Part shown: piece after piece, positions 16,838 to 26,304 of the stretch | Position numbering within the stretch: position 1 is the first letter of the stretch | How the letters are laid out: the number at the start of each line of letters is the position of its first letter | NCBI GenBank assembly: GCA_037445025.1 | Contig: JBBILI010000003.1 | Coordinates: 124,001 to 188,000 of the forward strand | Reading direction: 5' to 3' | DNA from: CAIQQQ01 sp037445025 | Lineage (GTDB): Bacteria > Pseudomonadota > Alphaproteobacteria > Acetobacterales > Acetobacteraceae | DNA: 64,000 nucleotides | The notes under the pieces: generated by a model | Database searches by the model: none | What the model was told of the DNA's origin: nothing | The model's input: the letters and a program-made list of their open reading frames with translations, nothing else | Position numbers and translations under genes: made by a program

Positions 16838-17677
16838 CTAGCGCTGCGTGCGCGGACAATAGAAGGTGCTGCGGGCGGACTGCACCACGCGCGCCACACC
16901 GTTGCAGGCGGGCGGGCCGGGGCAGTGCGCGCAGGGCTCGCCCTCGCGCCCGTACACCTTCCAGGCATGCTGGAAATAGCCCAGCGCGCCGTCCGGCTGC
17001 ACATAGTCGCGCAAGGAGGAGCCGCCGGCGGCGATGGCCTCGGTCAGCGTGGCCTTGATGGCCGGCACCAGCCGGGCCGCCCGGCTGCCGGCGACGTCGC
17101 CGGCCAGGCGCAGCGGGCTGATGCGGGCGCGGAACAGCGCCTCGCACACATAGATGTTGCCAAGGCCCGCGACGTTGCGCTGGTCGAGCAGCGCCGCCTT
17201 GATCGGCGTGGCGCGCCCGGCGAGGCTGGCCGACAGCGATGCGGCGGTGAAGTCGCGTCCCAGCGGTTCGGGGCCGAGGCCGGCCAGCAGGCGATGCGTG
17301 TCCTCGGCGGCGGTGGCCACCAGATCGACCGAGCCGAAGCGGCGCGGATCGACGAAGCCGACCCGCCAGCCCTCTTCGGTGATCAGCGTGAGATGCTCGT
17401 GCAGCGGGATGTCGTTCTGCCCGGCGGGGGCGATGTTCATGCGGCCGGACATGCCGAGATGGATCAGCACGCTGTCCCCGCCATCGAGCCGCATAAGGAT
17501 GTATTTGGCGCGCCGGCGAAACCCCGCCACCCGCGCCCCGGTCAGCCGCTGCGCCAGACCCGCGGGAAACGGCCAGCGCATGTCCGGCCGGTGGGTGGCG
17601 GCATGGGTGATCACGCGCCCCAGCAGCCGCGCGCTGAGGCCTCGCATCACGGTCTCGACTTCGGGGAGTTCCGGCAT
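16838..17677 (-). CDS. mutM: Formamidopyrimidine-DNA glycosylase with atypical zinc finger
   Basis: A 279-residue Fpg beginning MPELPEVETVMRGL (catalytic Pro2/Glu3), with the catalytic Lys region AGFRRRAKYILMRL and the H2TH region LLDQRNVAGLGNIYVCEALF. It removes 8-oxoguanine. The C-terminal zinc finger is unusual. Instead of CxxC...CPxC it reads CAHC, then an extra Cys in PPACNG, then RSTFYCPRTQR, so the last expected Cys is Thr (codon ACG). The enzyme may hold zinc differently or lack it. It is divergent from ubiE with only 28 bp between starts. Confidence 0.95.
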   Translation of the reverse strand: MPELPEVETVMRGLSARLLGRVITHAATHRPDMRWPFPAGLAQRLTGARVAGFRRRAKYILMRLDGGDSVLIHLGMSGRMNIAPAGQNDIPLHEHLTLITEEGWRVGFVDPRRFGSVDLVATAAEDTHRLLAGLGPEPLGRDFTAASLSASLAGRATPIKAALLDQRNVAGLGNIYVCEALFRARISPLRLAGDVAGSRAARLVPAIKATLTEAIAAGGSSLRDYVQPDGALGYFQHAWKVYGREGEPCAHCPGPPACNGVARVVQSARSTFYCPRTQR

Positions 17678-17705
17678 GGGATTTTGACGCTATACACTGC
17701 TTCCC

Positions 17706-18464
17706 ATGACCGACAACCCTGCCCCCGGATCTGACAGCATCGACTTCGGCTTCACCACCGTCCCGCGCGCGGCCAAGAAGCCCATGGTGCGCGCGGTGTT
17801 CGACAGCGTGGCGCCGAAATACGACCTGATGAACGACCTGATGTCGCTCGGCATCCACCGCGTGTGGAAGCGCATCTTCACCACCGCCCTGGCGCCGAGC
17901 CCGCGCCGCACCCTGCTCGATCTGGCGGGCGGCACCGGCGATATCAGCTTCGGCTGGCTGGAGGCCGGCGGCGGTCCTGCTGTTCTGTCGGACATCAACG
18001 CCGCGATGCTGGCGGTCGGGCGTGACCGGGCGATGGCCAAAGGCCATGTCGGACGCCTCACCTTCCTGACCGCGGACGCCGAGCGCCTGCCTCTGCCGGA
18101 CCGCGCGGTGGACACGGTCTCCATGGCGTTCGGCCTGCGCAACTGCACCGACAAGGACGCGGTGCTGGCCGAGGCACGCCGCGTGCTGAAGCCCGGGGGC
18201 CGCTTCTGCTGCCTGGAATTCTCCAAGGTGCAGATCTCGGCCCTCGTCCCGGTCTATGACGCCTGGTCGTTCCAGGTGCTGCCGCGGCTGGGCCAGCTGA
18301 TCGCGGGCGATGCCGACAGCTACCAGTATCTCGCCGAGAGCATCCGCATGTTCCCCGATCAGGACACGCTTGCCGCCATGATGGGCAAGGCCGGCCTTGC
18401 CCGGGTGAAGGTGCAGAACCTCAGCGGCGGCATCGCCGCCATTCACACCGGCTGGCGGCTGTGA
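17706..18464 (+). CDS. ubiE: Ubiquinone/menaquinone C-methyltransferase UbiE
   Basis: A 252-residue SAM methyltransferase. Motif I reads LLDLAGGTGDISFGWLE, and MAFGLRNCTDKDAVLAEARRVLKPGG is the UbiE signature. YDLMNDLMSLGIHRVWKR near residue 40 is the other family hallmark. It methylates the demethyl-quinone ring in ubiquinone synthesis. Its stop overlaps coaBC by 4 nt. Confidence 0.97.
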   Translation: MTDNPAPGSDSIDFGFTTVPRAAKKPMVRAVFDSVAPKYDLMNDLMSLGIHRVWKRIFTTALAPSPRRTLLDLAGGTGDISFGWLEAGGGPAVLSDINAAMLAVGRDRAMAKGHVGRLTFLTADAERLPLPDRAVDTVSMAFGLRNCTDKDAVLAEARRVLKPGGRFCCLEFSKVQISALVPVYDAWSFQVLPRLGQLIAGDADSYQYLAESIRMFPDQDTLAAMMGKAGLARVKVQNLSGGIAAIHTGWRL

Positions 18465-19654
18465 GCCTCGCGGGCAAGCGGGTTCTGCTGATCGTCACCG
18501 GTGGCATCGCCGCCTATAAATCGCTGGAGCTGGTGCGGCTGCTGCGCCGGTCCGGCTGCGGCGTCACCTGCGTGATGACGGCGGCAGCGGCGCAGTTCGT
18601 CACCCCGCTGTCGCTGCAGGCGCTGTCGGAGAACCGCGTCTACACCGAGCTGTTCTCGCTCACCGATGAAAGCGAGATGGGCCACATCCAGCTCTCCCGC
18701 GCCGCCGATCTGGTGGTGGTGGCGCCGGCCACGGCCGATGTGCTGGCGAAACTCGCGGCCGGGCTGGCCTCGGACCTCGCCTCCACCGTGCTGCTGGCGA
18801 CCGACAAGCCGGTTCTGGTGGCGCCGGCGATGAATGTGCGGATGTGGACGCACGCGGCGACGCTGGCCAACATGGCGACCCTGGCCGCGCGCGGCGTGGC
18901 GGTGGTGGGGCCGGACGAAGGGGTGATGGCCTGCAACGAATACGGCTTCGGCCGGCTGGCCGAGCCGCCGGCGATCCTGGCCGCGATCGCGCGCCTGCTG
19001 ACAGCGCCGCAGCCGCTGGCCGGGCGCCACGCGCTGGTCACCTCGGGGCCGACCCATGAGCCGATCGACCCGGTCCGCTACATCACCAACCGCAGCTCGG
19101 GCCGGCAGGGCCATGCCATCGCGGCCGCGCTGGCGGCGCTGGGTGCGCGGGTGACGCTGGTGAGCGGGCCGGTGGCGATGGCCGATCCGCCGGGTGTGGC
19201 CGTGGTGCGGGTCGAGACCGCGGCGGAGATGCTGGCGGCGTGTCTGGCGGCGCTGCCCGCCGATGTCGCGGTGTTTGCCGCAGCCGTGGCCGACTGGCGC
19301 ACCGAGGCCGCGGCGCTGAAGCGCAAGAAGGTCGCCGGCGCGCCGCCGCCCAGCCTCGCCCTGGTGCAGAACCCGGACATTCTGGCCACCGTGTCGCACG
19401 GCACGCCGCGGCCGCGCCTGGTGGTGGGGTTCGCCGCCGAGACCAACGACGTGCTGGCGAACGCGACCGCCAAGCGGCTGCGCAAGGGCTGCGACTGGAT
19501 CGTGGCCAACGATGTCGGCGCGGGGTCGGACATCATGGGCGGGGCGGAGAACGAGGTGCATCTGGTGACCGAGGACAGCGTGGAACATTGGCCGCGCCTG
19601 GCCAAACAGGGCGTGGCGGAGCGGCTCGCCGCCCGGATCGCGGCCGCGCTGTGA
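18461..19654 (+). CDS. coaBC: Bifunctional CoaBC (PPC decarboxylase / PPC synthetase)
   Basis: A 397-residue fusion. The N-terminal flavodoxin-like CoaC half has GGIAAYKSLELVRLLRRSG, the active-site His in DESEMGHIQLSRAAD and the motif APAMNVRMW. The C-terminal CoaB half has SGPTHEPIDPVRYITNRSSGRQG and AAVADW. It converts 4-phosphopantothenate plus cysteine to 4-phosphopantetheine for CoA. It overlaps ubiE and dut by 4 nt each, forming a tight three-gene operon. Confidence 0.97.
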   Translation: MSLAGKRVLLIVTGGIAAYKSLELVRLLRRSGCGVTCVMTAAAAQFVTPLSLQALSENRVYTELFSLTDESEMGHIQLSRAADLVVVAPATADVLAKLAAGLASDLASTVLLATDKPVLVAPAMNVRMWTHAATLANMATLAARGVAVVGPDEGVMACNEYGFGRLAEPPAILAAIARLLTAPQPLAGRHALVTSGPTHEPIDPVRYITNRSSGRQGHAIAAALAALGARVTLVSGPVAMADPPGVAVVRVETAAEMLAACLAALPADVAVFAAAVADWRTEAAALKRKKVAGAPPPSLALVQNPDILATVSHGTPRPRLVVGFAAETNDVLANATAKRLRKGCDWIVANDVGAGSDIMGGAENEVHLVTEDSVEHWPRLAKQGVAERLAARIAAAL

Positions 19655-20112
19655 AGCTGCACATCCAGCGCCTGCCGCATGCCGACGGGCTCGCTCTGCC
19701 GGACTATGCCACCGCAGGCGCCGCCGGAATGGACCTGCAGGCCGCGGTCACCGCCCCGGTGACGGTCGCGCCGGGCGGGCGGGCGCTGATCCCGACTGGG
19801 CTGCGCATCGCCGTGCCCGCGGGCCATGAGCTGCAGATCCGGCCGCGCTCGGGCCTGGCGCTCAAGCACGGCATCACCCTGCCCAACACGCCGGGCACGA
19901 TCGACAGCGACTATCGCGGCGAACTCGGTGTGATCCTGCTCAACACCGCCAGCGAGCCCTTCGTGGTGGAGCGCGGCATGCGCATCGCCCAGGCGGTGCT
20001 GGCACCGGTGCTGCGCGCGCAATGGGTCGAGGTCGCCTCGCTCGACGAGACCGCCCGCGGCGCGGGTGGTTTCGGCAGCACAGGCCTCGGCACAGCTGTC
20101 CCATCGTCATGA
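19651..20112 (+). CDS. dut: dUTP diphosphatase
   Basis: A 153-residue trimeric dUTPase. The five motifs are recognisable: AGAAGMDL, RPRSGLALKHGI, NTPGTIDSDYRGELGVIL with the catalytic Asp, RIAQAVLAP, and the C-terminal Gly-rich arm GAGGFGSTG. It starts at GTG 19651, overlapping the coaBC TGA, which gives the correct MKLHIQRLP N-terminus. It hydrolyses dUTP to dUMP to keep uracil out of DNA. Confidence 0.97.
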   Translation: MKLHIQRLPHADGLALPDYATAGAAGMDLQAAVTAPVTVAPGGRALIPTGLRIAVPAGHELQIRPRSGLALKHGITLPNTPGTIDSDYRGELGVILLNTASEPFVVERGMRIAQAVLAPVLRAQWVEVASLDETARGAGGFGSTGLGTAVPSS

Positions 20113-20232
20113 AAACGCCACTCCCCAAACCGAAAGCGCTGGCGTAGGGAGGGGGCGGTTCGTCTTTGCGCGGTCATCGCGTGGCTTGCGTCACCCGGGC
20201 GGAACCTTCTGCTGTGACCGGATCGGATCAAG

Positions 20233-21960
20233 ATGCCCCAAGCCGTGCCATCCAGCCTGAGCGCGCAGCGTCGCATGCCCAATCTGTGGGATCTCGCGGC
20301 CATCATCTGCGTGTTCGCGACCATCATGGCGGTGGTGAAGGTGACGCCGGCGACGCTCGCGCCGATCGACTCGGCCGGCGCCACCGATGTCACGCTCGAT
20401 CCGTCCAACCTGCCGATCTACGCGCTGCGCACCACGCTGCGCATGTTCGCCGCCCTGTTCGCCTCGCTGGTGTTCACCTTCACCTTCGCCCCGCTGGCGG
20501 CCAAGAGCCGGCGTGCCGGCCTGGTGATGGTGCCGATCCTGGACATTCTGCAGTCCGTGCCGATCCTGGGGTTTCTCACCTTCACCACCGCGTTCTTCAT
20601 GTCGCTGTTTCCCGGCCAGGTGGCGGGGCTGGAGCTGGCGGCGATCTTTGCCGTGTTCACCAGCCAGGCCTGGAACATGGCGTTCAGCTTCTACCAGTCG
20701 CTCACCACCCTGCCGGACGATCTGGTGGAGGCCACGCGCGCCTTCCGCCTGTCCGGCTGGCAGCGCTTCTGGCGGCTGGAGGTGCCGTTCGCCATGCCGG
20801 GGCTGGTGTGGAACATGATGCTGTCGATGTCCGGCGGCTGGTTCTTTGTCGTGGCCTCCGAGGCGATCACCCTGGGCGACAAGAGCTGGAAGCTGCCCGG
20901 CATCGGCTCCTACGTGGCGCAGGCGCTCGAAGAGAAGAACATGGGGGCGATCTGGTGGGCGATCTTCGCCATGTTCCTGGTCATCCTCGCCTATGACCAG
21001 CTGCTGTTCCGCCCGCTGGTGGCGTGGTCGGCGAAGTTCCGGGTGGAGCTGACGGCGGGCGCCACCGCCGAGGACCCCTGGGTGCTGAAGCTGCTGCGCC
21101 GCACCCAGGCGCTGCGCGTGGTGGGCCATGCGGTGGGCAGCGTGTTCGGCGCCATCGGGCGGATGCGGCTGGACTTTTCCACCTCCAGCCGCCCCGCGCG
21201 GACCAGCAAGCCCTCGCGCTTCGGCGATGCCGTGTTTCTTGTGGCCGTGCTGATGGCGGTCGGCTTCGCGGTGTGGGAGATCTTCGACTACATCGTTTCG
21301 CATGACGTGGGCTTCGCCGAGCTCGGCCTGACCATCGGCCTGGGATTGATCACCATGGTGCGGGTGGTGGTGCTGATCGCGCTGGCCAGCCTGATCTGGG
21401 TGCCGATCGGCGTGTGGATCGGGCTGCGGCCGTCTCTGGCGCGCGGCATCGGCATCGTGGCGCAGTTCGTGGCCGCCTTCCCGGCCAATCTGTTCTTCCC
21501 GGTCTTCGTCATCCTGATCGTGCGCTATCACGGCAGCCCCGATATCTGGCTGACGCCGCTGATGATCCTGGGCACGCAGTGGTACATCCTGTTCAACGTC
21601 ATCGCCGGCGCCTCGGCGTTTCCGGGCGACCTGCTGGAGGCGTCGCAGAATTTCCGCGTCGGCGGCTTTTTGTGGTGGCGCCGGGTGATCCTGCCCGGCA
21701 TCTTTCCCTACTTCGTCACCGGCGCCATCACCGCCTCCGGCGGCTCGTGGAATGCCGCCATCGTGGCCGAGGTGGCGAGCTGGGGTGACACCAAGCTGCA
21801 GGCCCACGGCCTCGGCGCCTACATCGCCCAGGCCACCGAGGAGGGCAACTTCGCCCATGTCGTGCTCGGGGTCGTCGTGATGTCGTGTTTCGTGCTCGTC
21901 TTCAACCGCGTGCTGTGGCGGCCGCTCTACGCCTTCGCCACACGCCGTCTCACGCTCTGA
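20233..21960 (+). CDS. ABC transporter permease, duplicated domain (NitT/TauT type)
   Basis: A 575-residue membrane protein with two homologous permease halves. The EAA-type loops are DDLVEATRAFRLSGWQRFWRLEVP (residues about 160-183) and GDLLEASQNFRVGGFLWWRRVILPG (about 465-489). Each half has about five or six predicted helices, and a hydrophilic linker joins them near residue 310. This fused form usually pairs with an ATPase carrying a C-terminal AAA-associated domain, which is the next gene. No periplasmic binding protein is adjacent, so the substrate (an anion or similar) is unknown. Confidence 0.9.
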   Translation: MPQAVPSSLSAQRRMPNLWDLAAIICVFATIMAVVKVTPATLAPIDSAGATDVTLDPSNLPIYALRTTLRMFAALFASLVFTFTFAPLAAKSRRAGLVMVPILDILQSVPILGFLTFTTAFFMSLFPGQVAGLELAAIFAVFTSQAWNMAFSFYQSLTTLPDDLVEATRAFRLSGWQRFWRLEVPFAMPGLVWNMMLSMSGGWFFVVASEAITLGDKSWKLPGIGSYVAQALEEKNMGAIWWAIFAMFLVILAYDQLLFRPLVAWSAKFRVELTAGATAEDPWVLKLLRRTQALRVVGHAVGSVFGAIGRMRLDFSTSSRPARTSKPSRFGDAVFLVAVLMAVGFAVWEIFDYIVSHDVGFAELGLTIGLGLITMVRVVVLIALASLIWVPIGVWIGLRPSLARGIGIVAQFVAAFPANLFFPVFVILIVRYHGSPDIWLTPLMILGTQWYILFNVIAGASAFPGDLLEASQNFRVGGFLWWRRVILPGIFPYFVTGAITASGGSWNAAIVAEVASWGDTKLQAHGLGAYIAQATEEGNFAHVVLGVVVMSCFVLVFNRVLWRPLYAFATRRLTL

Positions 21961-21977
21961 CCCTGGGAATCCCTGTC

Positions 21978-23300
21978 ATGGACGGACATCTCGCAACCTC
22001 TCCCCTGGTCGAAGTGCGGGGCTGCCGCCAGTCCTACCACAAGGACAGCGCGGCCGACCTGCTGGTGCTCGACGATGTGAACCTCTCCATCGCCAGCGGC
22101 GAGATCGTGGGGCTGCTCGGCCGCTCCGGCTCCGGCAAGTCCACCCTGCTGCGCATCGTCTCCGGTCTGCTCACGCCCACCGCCGGGGAAGTCCTCTGGC
22201 GCGGCACGCCGGTGCGCGGGCCGGCGCCGGGTGTGGCCATGGTGTTCCAGAGCTTCGCCCTGTTCCCCTGGCTGACCGTGCAGGAGAATGTCGAGCTCGG
22301 CCTGGAGGCACAGGGCGTCGCGCGCAAGGAGCGCGAGGACCGCGCCGAGGCGGCGATCGATCTGATCGGCCTGGGCGGCTATGAGAGCGCCTATCCCAAG
22401 GAGCTCTCGGGCGGCATGCGCCAGCGCGTGGGCCTCGCCCGCGCCCTCGTGGTCCACCCCGACCTGCTGCTGATGGACGAGCCGTTCTCAGCGCTCGACG
22501 TGCTGACCGCGGAAACCCTGCGCACCGACCTCATCGATCTGTGGATGGAGCAGAAGCTGCCGGTGAAATCGGTGCTGCTGGTGACCCACAACATCGAGGA
22601 GGCGGTGCTGATGTGCGACCGCATCCTGGTGTTCTCCTCCAACCCCGGCCGGGTCGCCAGCGAGCTTGCGGTGCCGTTCCCGCATCCGCGCAACCGCCTG
22701 GCGCCGGATTTCCGCCAGATGGTGGACGACATCTACGCACTGATGACCCGCCGCGCCGCCAAACCCGCCGCCAGCGTGCCGACGCCCGCCGCCGAAGCGG
22801 GCTTCGCCACGCCGCTGGCGCCCGTCTCCACCAACCTGCTCGCCGGCCTGCTCGAAGCCCTCGCCCAGCCGCCCTATGACGGCCGCGCCGACCTGCCGGC
22901 GCTGGCCGGCTCGCTGCAGCTGGAGGCCGACGAGCTGCTGCCGATGGGCGAGGCGCTGCAGCTGCTGCGCCTGGCCGACCTCGCCGACGGCGACATCCAC
23001 CTCACCGACGCCGGCAAGCAGTTCGCCCTCGCCGACACCGATGACCGCAAGACGCTGTTCGCCGCCTGCCTGCGCGCGCATGTGCCGCTGGTCGCCGCCA
23101 TCCGCCGCACGCTCGACGAACGCTGGAACCACCGCGCCTCCGCCGTGCGGTTCCGCGACGAGCTGGAGGACCATATGTCGCCCGACTACGCCGAGGACAC
23201 GCTGCGCACCGCCATCGCCTGGGGACGTTACGCAGAATTGTTCAGCTACGACGAGGAAGCCGCCCAATTCAGCCTCGAGGATATCGACACGACCGGCTGA
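21978..23300 (+). CDS. ABC transporter ATP-binding protein with C-terminal AAA-associated domain
   Basis: A 440-residue protein. Residues about 10-250 form the ATPase: Walker A GLLGRSGSGKSTLLRI, Q-loop MVFQSFALFPWLTV, signature LSGGMRQRVGLARAL, Walker B LLLMDEPFSALD and switch His VTHNIEEA. Residues about 290-440 are a helical, Leu/Asp-rich extension (DDRKTLFAACLRAHVPLVAAIR) matching the AAA-associated domain of some nitrate/taurine-type ATPases. It starts 17 bp after the permease gene, so the two form one transporter operon. Confidence 0.93.
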   Translation: MDGHLATSPLVEVRGCRQSYHKDSAADLLVLDDVNLSIASGEIVGLLGRSGSGKSTLLRIVSGLLTPTAGEVLWRGTPVRGPAPGVAMVFQSFALFPWLTVQENVELGLEAQGVARKEREDRAEAAIDLIGLGGYESAYPKELSGGMRQRVGLARALVVHPDLLLMDEPFSALDVLTAETLRTDLIDLWMEQKLPVKSVLLVTHNIEEAVLMCDRILVFSSNPGRVASELAVPFPHPRNRLAPDFRQMVDDIYALMTRRAAKPAASVPTPAAEAGFATPLAPVSTNLLAGLLEALAQPPYDGRADLPALAGSLQLEADELLPMGEALQLLRLADLADGDIHLTDAGKQFALADTDDRKTLFAACLRAHVPLVAAIRRTLDERWNHRASAVRFRDELEDHMSPDYAEDTLRTAIAWGRYAELFSYDEEAAQFSLEDIDTTG

Positions 23301-23345
23301 TCCGCTACGCTGCGGCCAGGATAACCAAAAAGAGAGAAACTCTCC

Positions 23346-24413
23346 ATGTTCCGGATATGCGCATCACTCGCCGCAGCCCTGATGGCAGCCACTCCCGCCT
23401 TCGCCTTCGACGGATGGCACACGGAGAATGTGACCATGCTGCCGAGCGGCACCGCGGGGTATGACTACATCACCTATGATTCCGGCACGAAGCACCTGTT
23501 CCTCGGCCATCGCCACGAAGGGCTGCAGGTGTTCGATCCGGCGACCCACACGCTGATCAAAACCATGGAGGGCACGCCGGAGCACAGCGCCAACGGCGCG
23601 CTGCTGCTGCCGGAATTCGATCTCGGCATCATCAACAACGAGGACGGCACCTACATCCCGTTCAAGCTCTCCACCCTGGCCGAGACTTCCGCCCCGGTGA
23701 AGCTGTCCACCGGCATCGACACCAGCCATTACGACCCCGCCAGCAAGCGCATCCTGTTCAACACCGATCCGACCAAGGACGGCACCCCGGTGATGGTGGT
23801 GGACGCCGCCACGCTGCAGCTGCTGGGCACCATCATGGTGCCGACCCAGAAGGCCGAAGGCGCCGTGGGCGACGGCCTCGGCAGGTTCTTCCTGGCCGGG
23901 CAGGTCGAAAGCAAGATCTTCGTGCTCGATCCGGTCGCGATGAAGGTGACGGACACCTGGAGCTCGCCCACCTGCGGCAAGCCGACCGCCCTGGAGGTCG
24001 ATGCCGCGGCGAAGCGGCTGTTCGTGGCCTGCCGCTCGCTGGGCGACAAGAAGGCGGCGCTGGTGGTGCTCAACACCGACACCGGCGCCACCGTGTGGTC
24101 CGCCGAGATCGGCGACGGCGCGGACGGGCTGGCCTATGACAAGGCCACGAAGCGTCTGTTCAGCACCAACGGTGTCGCGGCGACCATGACGGTGGCCGAG
24201 ATGACCTCGCCGGACAGCTTCAAGCTGGTGGAGACGCTGGCCACGGTGAACAACGCCAAGGTGATCGCCATGGATCACGAGAACCAGAAACTCTACACCA
24301 TGGTGGCCGAGGGCTCGGCCGACAACGCCAAGAAGATCAATCTCGCGGTCTCGCCCTGGTGGGCCAACACCGTGTTCCCCAACAGCTTCCGCGTGATCAC
24401 CTACGGCAAGTAG
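23346..24413 (+). CDS. Secreted YncE-like beta-propeller protein
   Basis: A 355-residue protein with a Sec signal peptide (MFRICASLAAALMAATPAFA, cleavage near residue 20). Repeating blades of the form HLFLGHRHEGLQVFDPATHTL and RLFVACRSLGDKKAALVVLNTDTG follow. Such seven-bladed YncE-like propellers are periplasmic or surface proteins of mostly unknown ligand. It follows the ABC operon by 45 bp with a GAGAGAAA ribosome site and could be co-transcribed. It is not a classical periplasmic binding protein. Confidence 0.8.
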   Translation: MFRICASLAAALMAATPAFAFDGWHTENVTMLPSGTAGYDYITYDSGTKHLFLGHRHEGLQVFDPATHTLIKTMEGTPEHSANGALLLPEFDLGIINNEDGTYIPFKLSTLAETSAPVKLSTGIDTSHYDPASKRILFNTDPTKDGTPVMVVDAATLQLLGTIMVPTQKAEGAVGDGLGRFFLAGQVESKIFVLDPVAMKVTDTWSSPTCGKPTALEVDAAAKRLFVACRSLGDKKAALVVLNTDTGATVWSAEIGDGADGLAYDKATKRLFSTNGVAATMTVAEMTSPDSFKLVETLATVNNAKVIAMDHENQKLYTMVAEGSADNAKKINLAVSPWWANTVFPNSFRVITYGK

Positions 24414-24420
24414 GAGCCGG

Positions 24421-26190
24421 TCAGGCCGGGTGGCGCGGCGCCGCATCGCCCCCCGGCAGCAGCGACACGGCGATCGTGAACAGGTCGGTGTCCTGTTCCA
24501 GCACGTCGCGGCGGGTGCGATGGTGGAGGTGGTCGGGAGGGATGCCGATCTCTTCCAGCGGGGTGGCGGCGGGGTCCACACGGAAGACACGGCGGACGGC
24601 CACGTGCAGGTCGGCATCGCCGGGCAGGACCGCCGGGGTGCCGGTGCGCAGCAGCTCGATCTGACTGCGCTTCCACATGTTGGCGCCGCCGGCGCCGATG
24701 TTCTCGTCCACACCCAGGATCGGGCCGAGCCGGTTGTCGCGGAAGCCGGCGATGAAGATGTCGCACGCGGAGTAGCAGCAGCCGCTGGTGAGCAGCACCA
24801 CCGGGCCGGGATAGGCGCGCAGCCCGGGGCCGAAATTCTCCGGCGCGGTCATCGGCAAGGCCTGCGACCAGGCCTCACCCTGCGCCAGTGCCTGTTGCAG
24901 CGGCGCGACCCAGGCGGAGAGATCAAGCAGCACCGGGTTGCCGGCGGCGGGCGTGTTGGTCTGGCACAGCGCGAGATTGGCCGGGGTCGCCAGGAAGGCG
25001 ACGTTGACCGGGCGGATCGCCGTCTGCGAGAAGCATTGCAGCAGGCGTTCGGCCGCGGCGACGAGGCCGCCGGGGTTGTCGCGCACGTCGAGCACCAGGC
25101 CGTTCTGCGGCAGGGCTGCCAGCAGCGCCTGCACACCGGCCAGGAAGGCGTCGTCGTCGTCGGTCTTGAAGCTCTGGATGCGCAGCACGCCGAACCGGCG
25201 CCCGCCTGACTCGCCCGCCCAGGCGTGCACATCGGCAAGCAAGCTGGGGATCTCGTGGCGATACGGGTGGGCGAGGCCGACCGCGGCGCCGTGCAAGCGC
25301 CCGGCATGGCGGCCGTACTGGCGCCGGCGATGGCCGTGCAGCGCGTCACCCTCGCTGTCGAGCGAGGAGCGCAGGGCGGTGCGGTGCGACACGGGGTGCG
25401 GGCTGGCCGGCGCGGTGCTGACCCGCCACGGCAGCGTGATTGCCCGCGGCGCCGCGTCATCGGCGGTGCGAAAGCCGATCACCACCTGGTCAGACGCCGG
25501 CGGAGGCATGCGCAGCAGCGGGCGCTGGGTCAGCATCTGCAGCGCCCGGGCGCGCGATGCAGCCGGGTTGGCCCCGCCGGAGACGGTCTCCAGCGCCTGC
25601 AGCGTCTGCCGGATCGGCTCCCCGTTCCACGTGAGGAGCTCCACACCGGGATGGAAATGCGGATCGGCGAAGCGGGGCAGCACATGGGAGACCAGGATGT
25701 GTTCGCCCGCCCGGCCGATGCGCGCGGCGGTGAACGGCAGGAAGGCCGTGGCGGCGGCGAAATAGGGCGGCAGGGTGTAGAGCGTGTGCAGGTCGTGCAG
25801 ATCGGCGAACACAAGGCAGAGCCTGGTGTGGAAGTCGAGCGCGGGCAAAGCGGGCGCGGGCAAAGCGGGCGCGGGCAAAGCGGGCGCGGGCAAAGCGGGC
25901 GCGGGCAAAGCGGGCGCGGGCAAAGCGGGCGCGGGCAAAGCGGGCGCGGGCAGCGCGGGCCCGCCGGCCAGGGTGTCGCGCCAGGACCGCAGCGTCGCCA
26001 CCGGGTCCACGCCGCGGGTCTGGCGCTTCTGCGGCAGATGCGCGTAATGCGCCGCGAGCGTGTCGGCGGCCTGGTCGAGCACGGCCAGCTGGTCCGCAAG
26101 GTCGAGCGTCGGGGCGGCGTTCCGATAGTCCGGCAGCAGCGCGCTGTGCTCCCAGTCCAGACCGGCAAGAGCGGGATCGTCGGGCATCAT
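24421..26190 (-). CDS. S41-family peptidase-like protein with Pro/Ala repeat linker
   Basis: A 589-residue protein. A central RFGVLRIQSFKTDDDDAFL and LVLDVRDNPGGLV match the S41 (C-terminal processing/tricorn-like) core, and VVLLTSGCCYSACDIFIAGFRDN would hold the serine region. Residues about 78-120 are a tract of ALPAP pentapeptides encoded by a 15-bp tandem repeat. No signal peptide is obvious at the MMPDDPAL start, where two ATGs are adjacent. It is divergent from the cyclase gene. The catalytic Lys is not obvious, so activity is uncertain. Confidence 0.75.
   Translation of the reverse strand: MMPDDPALAGLDWEHSALLPDYRNAAPTLDLADQLAVLDQAADTLAAHYAHLPQKRQTRGVDPVATLRSWRDTLAGGPALPAPALPAPALPAPALPAPALPAPALPAPALPAPALPALDFHTRLCLVFADLHDLHTLYTLPPYFAAATAFLPFTAARIGRAGEHILVSHVLPRFADPHFHPGVELLTWNGEPIRQTLQALETVSGGANPAASRARALQMLTQRPLLRMPPPASDQVVIGFRTADDAAPRAITLPWRVSTAPASPHPVSHRTALRSSLDSEGDALHGHRRRQYGRHAGRLHGAAVGLAHPYRHEIPSLLADVHAWAGESGGRRFGVLRIQSFKTDDDDAFLAGVQALLAALPQNGLVLDVRDNPGGLVAAAERLLQCFSQTAIRPVNVAFLATPANLALCQTNTPAAGNPVLLDLSAWVAPLQQALAQGEAWSQALPMTAPENFGPGLRAYPGPVVLLTSGCCYSACDIFIAGFRDNRLGPILGVDENIGAGGANMWKRSQIELLRTGTPAVLPGDADLHVAVRRVFRVDPAATPLEEIGIPPDHLHHRTRRDVLEQDTDLFTIAVSLLPGGDAAPRHPA
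25841..25960. repeat. 15-bp tandem repeat inside the S41-like gene
   Basis: The unit GCGGGCAAAGCGGGC is repeated seven times exactly (25841-25945), then once with changes (25946-25960). On the minus strand it encodes ALPAP repeats. Since 15 is a multiple of 3, copy number can vary without shifting frame. It forms a flexible linker between the N-terminal helical part and the peptidase part. Confidence 0.95.
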
Positions 26191-26304
26191 GGCTCCAAAA
26201 CGGGCTGGCGGCTGGCACCGAAACGTTGTGATCCGGTATCGCGCAGTTGCGTCGGTGCGCGCAATCCGGAATACATATGGCGGATCCACCCCAGGCGAGG
26301 CGTG

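Noticed and set aside
15789..18446. An 885-codon minus-strand ORF spanning mutM, the hydratase and ubiE
   Set aside because: It is a shadow frame of three well-supported genes and has no domain of its own.
25841..25960. Tandem repeats as a CRISPR array
   Set aside because: Units are contiguous 15-mers without spacers and lie in a coding frame.
24421..26190. S41-like protein as leader peptidase for the RiPP
   Set aside because: It is divergently transcribed, separated by the cyclase gene, and nothing in the sequence ties it to the peptide.
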